Shown one piece after another: positions 8,083 through 14,116 of a DNA stretch of 32,247 nt. Position 1 is the stretch's first letter. Every line of letters starts with the position of its first letter. The position numbers were made by a program, and so were the translations under genes. The DNA is from Deltaproteobacteria bacterium (GTDB lineage: Bacteria > Myxococcota_A > UBA9160), in the NCBI GenBank assembly GCA_020849175.1, contig JADLGR010000164.1:1-32247 (forward strand). Reading direction: 5' to 3'. The notes below the pieces were generated by a model that was not told where the DNA came from, made no database searches, and was given only the letters and a program-made list of their open reading frames with translations.

Positions 8083-8161
8083 TCTCCGGGAGGCTCACCC
8101 CGGCCGCTCCGTCGGTCGATACGGATGCAAGCCCGATGATCGTGAACGGAGCCCTGGCCGA

Positions 8162-10024
8162 ATGTCCAAGCCGACCCCCGCGCGCAGGCGCACGTCGCGA
8201 CGAGTGCTCGGGCACGAGTCTGCGCCTGCCCCGCCGCTCCGACCGGCCGATGGCGAGCGCGTCGCCCGGCGCCGTGGCGACGCCGCGAGCCGACAGCCTG
8301 AGACGCGTGAGACGGCCGAGGCGGCGCTGCGCGAGAGCGAGGAGCGCTACGCACTCGCCGCCCGCGCTGCGAACGATGGACTGTGGGACTGGAACCTCGC
8401 GACCGGACGCGTCTACTACTCACCGCGCTGGAAAGCGATGGTAGGCCTCGGCGAGGACGCTCCTGCCGAGACCCTCGATGTCTGGCTGGAACGCGTACAC
8501 CCCGACGACGCTGCGCGTCTACGGGCCGATCTCGATGCGCATCTGGCGGGCGAGTCGGACCATTTCGAGTGCGAGTTCCGAATCCGACACCGCGATGGAA
8601 GCCACCTCTGGGTTCTCGCACGGGGGCTCGCCGTCTTCGACGAAGGGCGCCGTGCCGTTCGCATGGCGGGCTCGCAGGCGGACGTCACCAAGCGCAAGCT
8701 CGCCGAGGAGCGTCTTCTCCACGACGCCTTCCACGACGCGCTCACAGGCCTTCCGAACCGCGCGCTCTTCACCGACCGCGTGAATCGCTCGCTGTGGCGC
8801 GCCCGCCGTCGCGAAGAGTATCGGTTCGCCGTCGTCCTGCTCGACCTCGATCGCGTGAAGCTGATCAACGACAGCCTCGGTCATCTGGCAGGCGATCGCC
8901 TGCTCGTGGCCATCGCGCGGCGGATCACGCAGTGTCTGCGCGCCGCAGACTCCGCCGCGCGCATCGGTGGCGACGCATTCGCAGTCCTTCTCGACGATCT
9001 CGGTGACCCCTCGGACGCGATCCGCGCCGTGAGCCGCCTGCAGCAGGCGATCCACGACCCGATCTCGATCGGCGTCGAGGAGGTGTACACCACGGCGAGC
9101 ATCGGCATCGCCTTCTACGGCGATCGCTACGACGCCGCCGAGGACATGCTGCGCGACGCAGACACCGCAATGGACGCCGCCCAAGCCGCCGGTGGCGCGC
9201 GCTACCAGATCTTCGACCGTCGCATGCACGAGCGCGCCGTCGCTCGTCTCCAGATCGAGAGCGCGCTGCGTCGCGCAGTGGAACGCGAAGAGTTCCGGGC
9301 CTACTACCAGCCCGTCGTCTCGCTCGAGACGGGCCGGCTGGCGGGCTTCGAGGCCCTCCTGCGCTGGGAGCATCCCGAGCGTGGCATCGTCGAGCCGGGG
9401 GAGTTCATCCCGATCGCCGAAGAGACCGGGCTCATCCACCGCCTCGGCCGCTGGATTTTGCAAGAAGCGTGCGGACAGATGGCGCGCTGGAGCCGAGAGA
9501 TCGAAGGCGCCGCGCCGCTCACGCTGAGCGTCAACCTCTCCGGCCGGCAGATCGTCGAGGCCGATCTCGTCGCGTGGGTCATCGAGCTCCTCGAGGAGAC
9601 AGGCCTCGAGCCCGGACGGCTCAGCCTCGAGATCACCGAGTCGGCGGTGATGCAGGACGCCGAGACCGCCGGCGAGCGTCTCGCCGAGCTCCGAGCCCTC
9701 GGTATCGGCATCAGCATCGACGACTTCGGCACGGGCTACTCGTCGCTGTCCTACCTGCACCGCCTCCCGCTCACCGCGCTCAAGATCGACCGCACCTTCG
9801 TCTGGGCCATGGGCCCCGGCGCGAGAGAGACGCAGATCTGCCAGGGCATCGTCGCACTGGCCCTCGGTCTCGGGCTGACCGTGATCGCCGAGGGCATCGA
9901 GACCGAGGAGCAGCGCCAGCGGCTTCGTGAGCTACGATGCGGATACGGGCAGGGCTACCTGTTCGCGAAGCCGCTGCCGGCTGCGGATATCGCAGCGCTG
10001 CTACGCAGCGGTGAAAGCTGGTGA
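8162..10024 (+). CDS. PAS-GGDEF-EAL protein, likely c-di-GMP phosphodiesterase (GGDAF variant)
   Basis: This 620-residue protein has a basic, disordered N-terminus (1-45), a PAS domain at about 60-180 ('AANDGLWDWNLATGRVYYSP' through 'VHPDDAARL', 'RIRHRDGSHLWVLARG', 'GSQADVTKRK'), a GGDEF domain at about 185-345 and an EAL domain at about 360-612. The GGDEF signature reads GGDAF ('ARIGGDAFAVLL'), losing the glutamate needed for diguanylate cyclase catalysis, so this half is probably inactive or a GTP sensor. The EAL motifs are complete: 'FEALLRWEHP', 'SVNLSGRQI', 'LEITESAVM', 'DDFGTGYSSLSYLHRLP', 'KIDRTFV', 'IAEGIETEEQ' and 'GQGYLFAKPLP'. The PAS domain would sense a cytoplasmic cue; no membrane segment is seen. 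It lies 43 bases upstream of the selenoprotein candidate on the same strand. Confidence 0.93.
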   Translation: MSKPTPARRRTSRRVLGHESAPAPPLRPADGERVARRRGDAASRQPETRETAEAALRESEERYALAARAANDGLWDWNLATGRVYYSPRWKAMVGLGEDAPAETLDVWLERVHPDDAARLRADLDAHLAGESDHFECEFRIRHRDGSHLWVLARGLAVFDEGRRAVRMAGSQADVTKRKLAEERLLHDAFHDALTGLPNRALFTDRVNRSLWRARRREEYRFAVVLLDLDRVKLINDSLGHLAGDRLLVAIARRITQCLRAADSAARIGGDAFAVLLDDLGDPSDAIRAVSRLQQAIHDPISIGVEEVYTTASIGIAFYGDRYDAAEDMLRDADTAMDAAQAAGGARYQIFDRRMHERAVARLQIESALRRAVEREEFRAYYQPVVSLETGRLAGFEALLRWEHPERGIVEPGEFIPIAEETGLIHRLGRWILQEACGQMARWSREIEGAAPLTLSVNLSGRQIVEADLVAWVIELLEETGLEPGRLSLEITESAVMQDAETAGERLAELRALGIGISIDDFGTGYSSLSYLHRLPLTALKIDRTFVWAMGPGARETQICQGIVALALGLGLTVIAEGIETEEQRQRLRELRCGYGQGYLFAKPLPAADIAALLRSGESW

Positions 10025-10067
10025 GCGGGGTCCTCCCCGAGACGAGCGAAACGAGAGGTCGATCCGC

Positions 10068-10829
10068 ATGATCTCCCCCGGCGCTACCGCCCCGGACTTC
10101 ACGCTCGCGGACCATCTCGGCCGCAAGGTCCGGCTGTCCGACTTTCGTGGGCGACACCACGTGTGTCTGCTCTTCTACCCGCTCGACTGGACGCCCACCT
10201 GAAGCACGGAAGTCCCGGCCGTGGAGGCGCTGCTTCCGCGGTTCCGGGATGCCAACACCCAGGTGCTGGGTGTCAGCGTCGACAGCGTCTACAGCCATGC
10301 GAACTGGGCCCGAGACCTCGGGGGCATCTCGTTCCCGCTCCTCTCCGACTTCGAGCCGAAGGGCGCGATGGCGAAGAGCCTGGGTGTGTATCTCGACGGC
10401 CCCGGCATCACCGACCGCGCGACGATCGTGATCGACAGCGCGGGCGTCGTCCGGCACGCCTCGTCCGTCGGCCCCGGCGGTCAGCGAGGAATCGACGATC
10501 TGGCCGCCCTCTGCGCACAGAGCGATCGTGAGGCGCGTACGCCGGTCGTACCGTTCTCGAAGCCCGCGGGTCTCGCGTCCGACGCGGTGCTCTACGTGAA
10601 GAGTCGCTGTGGCTTCTCGCGTGCCGTGCTGCTGGCGCGTGACAACCTGCACCTCGCCGCGAAGCTGCCCGTGCGCAACGTGACCGAAGACGCCGCCGCG
10701 AGAAGCGAGCTCGTGCGCGTCTCGGGCAAGGAGCAGGCGCCGTGCCTCGTCGTCGGCGGTGCGGCGAAGCTCGAGTCGGCCGAGATCATCGCCGTGCTGC
10801 GGGATGCGGCACTCGGGTCGCTCGTCTAA
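10068..10829 (+). CDS. Selenocysteine peroxiredoxin-glutaredoxin (CGFS) fusion; TGA at 10200-10202 read as Sec
   Basis: A single frame runs from ATG 10068 (AGAGG nine bases upstream) to TAA 10827-10829, interrupted once by TGA at 10200-10202 (codon 45). The N-terminal half is an AhpC/TSA peroxiredoxin, 'GATAPDFTLADHLGRKVRLS' followed by 'LLFYPLDWTPT-U-STEVPA'. The TGA falls exactly where the PxxxTxxC motif puts the peroxidatic cysteine. Homology continues on both sides of the TGA, with Arg117 in 'TDRATIVID' as the probable active-site arginine. Residues about 170-253 form a glutaredoxin-like domain: 'VLYVKSRCGFSRAVLLAR' with a monothiol-type CGFS (C181), 'QAPCLVV' with the cis-proline (P225), and 'LESAEIIAVL'. 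The predicted role is selenol-based peroxide reduction with a built-in redox partner. A hairpin follows the TGA (separate entry). The alternatives are a nonsense mutation or a sequencing error. Full length would be 253 residues; reading TGA as stop leaves 44. The 3' end overlaps the convergent PEP-CTERM gene by 4 bases. Confidence 0.88.
10213..10249 (+). promoter_or_regulatory. Candidate bacterial SECIS hairpin downstream of the in-frame TGA
   Basis: Starting ten bases after the TGA, 10213-10227 pairs with 10233-10249 in 15 base pairs (two of them G-U) with a single UU bulge at 10242-10243, leaving a 5-base apical loop CGCUG (10228-10232). The loop begins 26 bases after the TGA and has G among its first two bases. 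These match what I recall of the bacterial SECIS consensus: a stem-loop inside the coding region, small apical loop with an early G, and the loop about 16-37 bases from UGA. A competing fold pairs CGGAAG (10207-10212) with CTTCCG (10233-10238), plus GCC/GGC, around a GUGGA loop (10221-10225). It also satisfies the rule and has GU in the loop. I paired bases by eye and computed no energies. Confidence 0.7.
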
Positions 10830-11392
10830 CGACGAGAGCCGCGTCCGAGAACGAGGAGTCCGAGAGCGACGAGCGCGAGACTCGCCGGCTCCGGGACCAT
10901 CGTCACGGTGTAGGTGCCGCCGGAGCTCCCCGATCCGTAGCTGAGCGAGCTGGACGACGAGCTGCTGCCGGACCACGCTCCGGCGCTCGCATCGAAAGCC
11001 TGTGCGCTGTAGGTCGTTCCGAGGATCGGCACCGTCACGCTCCCACTTTCGTAGAAGTGGATCCGCAGGTCGGTGACCGCGCCGCTGGAAACCACCGCGA
11101 GCACGCTGAGCGCCGAGGACGTCGTGCCGGGCGGGAAGACGAAGGCCGGCGTCAGCGTCGCAGCGACATCGTAGAGCCCATCGACGCCGAGCTGTGCAGA
11201 GTCGAGCGTGAAGCTCTTGGCGAACGTCACGCCCGGTGTGAGCGGGACGCAGAACGAGCGCACGCAGCTCTGGCCGTGGGTCGTGAGGTAGTCGACCTCG
11301 ACCAGGACCGGGCTCGCGCTCGCCTGTGTCGATCCGAACACGACCATCGCCGCCACGAGCAGGCGCGCTCCCGCGCGACCCAGACGCTCCAC
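10826..11392 (-). CDS. PEP-CTERM sorting domain protein
   Basis: This 188-residue secreted protein has a signal peptide ('RLLVAAMVVFGSTQASAS'), a beta-rich body without a recognisable enzyme domain, a Ser/Gly-rich low-complexity stretch before the end, and a C-terminal PEP-CTERM signal: 'VPEPASLALVALGLLVLG' then 'RGSRR'. PEP-CTERM proteins are processed by exosortase (EpsH/XrtA type) and are linked to exopolysaccharide or biofilm matrix; no exosortase gene is in the window. Two cysteines ('CVRSFC') lie near the mature N-terminus. The GTG at 11392 is chosen because GGAGG lies five bases upstream and it gives a normal signal peptide; an in-frame GTG at 11428 would add 12 charged residues. Its stop overlaps the stop of the convergent selenoprotein gene by 4 bases. 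Confidence 0.85.
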   Translation of the reverse strand: MERLGRAGARLLVAAMVVFGSTQASASPVLVEVDYLTTHGQSCVRSFCVPLTPGVTFAKSFTLDSAQLGVDGLYDVAATLTPAFVFPPGTTSSALSVLAVVSSGAVTDLRIHFYESGSVTVPILGTTYSAQAFDASAGAWSGSSSSSSSLSYGSGSSGGTYTVTMVPEPASLALVALGLLVLGRGSRR

Positions 11393-11461
11393 TTCCGCCT
11401 CCGACTGCCGCTCTCGTGCGGCATGCACTGGAGGTGGACACTGCGGCGAAAAGGTGTCAGA

Positions 11462-12265
11462 TCACCTCTTGCGCGCGATGAACCTACCCTGCGCGATCTT
11501 GCCGGCGTGTGCGAGCTGCTGGAGGAAGACCATCTCTCCCGCAACGCCTGCAACGGCATCGCCGTCGAAGCCAAGGATCCGAAGCGCATCGTACGTGAGC
11601 TGCATGTCGACCATCTGGAGATAGAGATCGATGTGGGACGCGAAGCGGCCGGTGTCCGAGGCCTCCGTCACGCTGCATCCGCTTCGCTCGAGCAGATCGC
11701 GATAGTCCGCGATGCTCGCGAGAGTCGGGAACTTCATGAAGCGCAGATACCGCTCGGCCTCTGCGGCCGAGAGCCCGGCGGGCCCCTCGACCCAGTCCGT
11801 GAAGGCGATCACGCCACCCTTCCGAACGATGCGCGCTGCTTCGGCGATCAGGCGAGGCTTGTCTTCGACGTAGCACCACGCGTCCTCACCCCACACGAAG
11901 TCCGCCCCGCCTGCCGGAAGGCCGCTCGCGCAGACGTCGGCGAGCTCGAACGTGATACGGTCGTCGAGGCCCTCTTCCTTGCAGCGCATGCGCCCACGCT
12001 CGATCACGGCGTTCGTCGCATCGACGCCGGTCATGGCGGCGACACCCCGGAAGCGCACCAGAAAACGCATGCCCGCGCCGTTGCAGCAGCACAGGTCGAC
12101 GCCGCGCTGGCCGGCACCGATACCCGCACGGTCGGCAAGGTCCATCGACGACTTGAAGCCGCCCATGTGGATCTGCTGGCCCATGATGAGCTCCCAGAGG
12201 TCGCCTTCAGCGCCGCTGTAGACGGCGTTCACGTCCGAGAGATGGACGTCGGTGAGCGTCTTCAC
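11462..12265 (-). CDS. Class I SAM-dependent methyltransferase (sarcosine/dimethylglycine methyltransferase-like)
   Basis: This 267-residue protein is a Rossmann-fold methyltransferase. 'MGQQIHMGGF' precedes motif I, which is unusual: 'GVDLCCCNGAGMRFLVRF' with three consecutive cysteines where most families have a D/E-x-G-x-G-x-G pattern. 'MTGVDATNAVIERGR' gives the acidic adenosine-binding residue, 'ADFVWGEDAWCYVEDKPRLI' is motif IV-V, and 'RIVRKGGVIAFTDWVEG' is the post-motif strand. The layout resembles glycine/sarcosine/dimethylglycine methyltransferases, but the substrate cannot be read from sequence. An ATG at 12271 sits directly against GGAGGA and is too close for initiation; the GTG at 12265 is seven bases from GGAGG and is the better start. 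It diverges from an EamA transporter across a dyad-rich region, so the two may be co-regulated. Confidence 0.83.
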   Translation of the reverse strand: MKTLTDVHLSDVNAVYSGAEGDLWELIMGQQIHMGGFKSSMDLADRAGIGAGQRGVDLCCCNGAGMRFLVRFRGVAAMTGVDATNAVIERGRMRCKEEGLDDRITFELADVCASGLPAGGADFVWGEDAWCYVEDKPRLIAEAARIVRKGGVIAFTDWVEGPAGLSAAEAERYLRFMKFPTLASIADYRDLLERSGCSVTEASDTGRFASHIDLYLQMVDMQLTYDALRILGFDGDAVAGVAGEMVFLQQLAHAGKIAQGRFIARKR

Positions 12266-12352
12266 GTGCATTCCTCCCGAGTCGTTGTCCGTGCGGATTG
12301 GGGGCTCTCGCCGCGGTGCAGCGCCGAAGGAGGCCGCGCGCGTACGCTCCGG

Positions 12353-12375
12353 GGCTCCGCCATGCTCGCGGAGCC
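12353..12375. repeat. 8-bp inverted repeat in the methyltransferase/EamA intergenic region
   Basis: GGCTCCGC (12353-12360) and GCGGAGCC (12368-12375) are perfect complements around a 7-base spacer. This is the first of three dyads in the 225-base divergent intergenic region and could form a hairpin in the methyltransferase leader. Confidence 0.4.
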
Positions 12376-12388
12376 GTGCGCGGTCGTC

Positions 12389-12406
12389 CTATGACCGCGG
12401 TCATAG
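12389..12406. promoter_or_regulatory. 18-bp perfect palindrome, candidate operator
   Basis: CTATGACCGCGGTCATAG is a perfect 18-bp palindrome with no spacer, roughly midway between the divergent methyltransferase (start 12265) and EamA transporter (start 12491). An A+T-containing outer half-site and a compact dyad of this length are typical of a dimeric repressor operator (TetR-like or similar). No such regulator gene adjoins, so the binding protein is unknown. Confidence 0.55.
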
Positions 12407-12411
12407 CCACC

Positions 12412-12429
12412 CGAGACGCCACCGTCTCG
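12412..12429. repeat. 7-bp inverted repeat upstream of the EamA gene
   Basis: CGAGACG (12412-12418) and CGTCTCG (12423-12429) are perfect complements around CCAC. This is the third dyad of the region, five bases after the 18-bp palindrome and about 60 bases before the transporter start. A TATCCT hexamer at 12454-12459 is a possible -10 element. Confidence 0.4.
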
Positions 12430-12490
12430 AAGCTCCGCGCGTCAGGAACGGCCTATCCTCTGCTTCCGGCACGACCGCCGCGGGGAGTGC

Positions 12491-13408
12491 ATGTTCCGAC
12501 GCAGCGATCTCACGGCGAGCCTTCCGATTCTCGCCTCCGCCCTTCTGTGGGGAACTCTCTGGATTCCGCTGCGTGCGCTCAACGAGAGCGGTGAGGTCGC
12601 GGCGCGACTCACGGCGGCCGGCTTCGCGCTTCCTCTCCTGGTGCTCGTGCCCTTCGCGATCCACCGGCGGTCGGAGCTTCGCCGCGGTGGCCTCGCACTT
12701 GCCGGCGCAGGCCTCGGTCTTGCGATCTCGATCGCGCTCTACTCCGAGGCTCTCGTACGCGGGAGCATCGCGCGGGTGGTGCTGCTCTTCTATCTGATGC
12801 CCGTCTGGACTGCGCTGCTCGCCCGGCTTCGCCTCGCGCAGCCAATCACGCTGCGGCGGCTCCTGTCGATCGGCATCGGTCTGGCCGGTCTTGTGGTCGT
12901 CTACGGCCCCGGAGGCGCAGCGCCGGCGACGAACACGGCCGGCGACTGGATGGCGCTCGTTGCCGGGATCGCGTGGGCTGCGACGATGGTCTTCTTCCTC
13001 CCGACACCACGGCAGACCGCACTGGACCGAGTGGTCGCGCAGTTCGCCTTCCTCGCGCCCGCGTATCTTCTGGTTCGGCTCGTTCCGGGGGCACACGACG
13101 CCGGCGCCGTGGCCCACGCCCCTGCGGAGGCGGTCGCGCTGCCGCTCGGCTGGCTGCTCGCTTTCGCTCTGGCGTGGATGCTGCCGGTCGTCTGGCTCAC
13201 GATCTTCGGCGCAAGCCGCCTCGAGCCCGGGCGTGCAGCAGTCCTGTTCATGCTCGAGATCGCCGTCTCCCTCGCCACGGCGGCGCTCCTGGCGGACGAG
13301 CCTTTCGGCGCCCGCGAGGGCATCGGAGCGGCGCTCATCGCCGCCGCAGGCCTCGTAGAGCTGGCGCCGGCCGGAAGACCCTCCACCACCGGGCCCCGCG
13401 CACGCTGA
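12491..13408 (+). CDS. EamA/DMT-family inner-membrane transporter
   Basis: This 305-residue protein has about ten hydrophobic segments arranged as two EamA repeats (drug/metabolite transporter superfamily), each opening with a typical 'LASALLWGTLWIPLRAL' or 'WMALVAGIAWAATMVFF' stretch. 'VVLLFYLMPVWTALLARL' ends the first repeat, and 'AAVLFMLEIAVSLATAALLA' followed by 'DEPFGAREGIGAALIAAAGL' ends the second, which are strong EamA signatures. Family members export amino acids, purines or other metabolites; the substrate is unknown. The ATG at 12491 has GGGGAG three bases upstream. The divergent arrangement with the methyltransferase and the shared palindrome suggest joint regulation. Confidence 0.92.
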   Translation: MFRRSDLTASLPILASALLWGTLWIPLRALNESGEVAARLTAAGFALPLLVLVPFAIHRRSELRRGGLALAGAGLGLAISIALYSEALVRGSIARVVLLFYLMPVWTALLARLRLAQPITLRRLLSIGIGLAGLVVVYGPGGAAPATNTAGDWMALVAGIAWAATMVFFLPTPRQTALDRVVAQFAFLAPAYLLVRLVPGAHDAGAVAHAPAEAVALPLGWLLAFALAWMLPVVWLTIFGASRLEPGRAAVLFMLEIAVSLATAALLADEPFGAREGIGAALIAAAGLVELAPAGRPSTTGPRAR

Positions 13409-13425
13409 TCGCTGCCAGCGCCGTC

Positions 13426-13454
13426 TTGACTCGGAGGGGGCCTCGGCGCACGAT
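13426..13454 (+). promoter_or_regulatory. Possible sigma-70-type promoter before the second methyltransferase
   Basis: TTGACT (13426-13431, five of six matches to the -35 consensus) is followed 17 bases later by CACGAT (13449-13454, a weak -10). The predicted start of transcription would fall within a few bases of the ATG at 13464, implying a leaderless or very short-leader mRNA. The weak -10 keeps confidence low. Confidence 0.25.
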
Positions 13455-13463
13455 GCGACCGCG

Positions 13464-14060
13464 ATGCGCCTGCACCAGTATCGGAGCTACCGCCAGTACA
13501 GACGGCGGCAGGAGAAGAAGAACCGGCGCCAGATCGACCGGGTCTGGGCGACCGAGCGCGAGATGACCGCGGTCGCCGAGGCCGTGAAGGCGCGGATTCC
13601 CGGCGCGCGCTTCGGCCTGTGTCACGGTGCGAAGGCGGGCTGGGAAGTGCGGCAGCTCCGCGAGCAGCTCGAGATCGAGGTCCTCGGTACGGACATCTCC
13701 GATACGGCGGCCGGCCACGAGCACATGATCCGCTGGGACTTTCACGAGACGAAGCCGGAGTGGATCGGCGCCGTGGATTTCATCTACAGCAACTGTCTCG
13801 ACCATTCCTACGATCCCGATCTGTGCATTCGCCGCTGGCTGAGCTGTCTGCGGCCAGGCGGGCTGGCGTTCGTCGAGTGGAGCGCACTGCACGGCCCTGA
13901 GCACAGCACCGAGGACGACCCCTTTGGGGCGACGGAAGAGGAGTACGAGGCGCTGCTCTCCCGGCACGGCGTGGTGCTGGACCGACTGCACGTCCCCGGG
14001 GAGGACGGGCACCGCTATCCGCTCGACCGAAGGATCTTCGTCGTCGGCCGAACGCTCTGA
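13464..14060 (+). CDS. Class I SAM-dependent methyltransferase-like protein
   Basis: This 198-residue protein has a very basic N-terminus ('RSYRQYRRRQEKKNRRQ') and then a compact methyltransferase fold: 'GARFGLCHGAKAGWEV' at the position of motif I, 'VLGTDISDTA' with the acidic ribose-binding residue, 'VDFIYSNCLDHSYDPDLCIR' as motif IV, and 'WLSCLRPGGLAFVEW' as the post-motif. This resembles methyltransferase type 11, shortened and without the usual GxGxG. The substrate is unknown; the following acyltransferase suggests, weakly, a role in cell-surface glycan decoration. The ATG at 13464 is the first in frame. Confidence 0.72.
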   Translation: MRLHQYRSYRQYRRRQEKKNRRQIDRVWATEREMTAVAEAVKARIPGARFGLCHGAKAGWEVRQLREQLEIEVLGTDISDTAAGHEHMIRWDFHETKPEWIGAVDFIYSNCLDHSYDPDLCIRRWLSCLRPGGLAFVEWSALHGPEHSTEDDPFGATEEEYEALLSRHGVVLDRLHVPGEDGHRYPLDRRIFVVGRTL

Positions 14061-14116
14061 CGTCGCCGCGCCGCACGCCTCTCGCGACACCGGGCGATGA
14101 CGCCTCGCAGATTGGC

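Noticed and set aside
10200-10202. Reading the TGA as a genuine stop, making a 44-residue protein plus a separate gene from 10221
   Set aside because: The downstream frame continues the peroxiredoxin fold without a gap, the putative second start at 10221 is an internal valine codon without a ribosome binding site, and the TGA matches the catalytic position.
12252-12797. Plus-strand frame spanning the methyltransferase/EamA intergenic region
   Set aside because: It overlaps the EamA gene in another frame and has Arg/Ser-rich composition without any domain.
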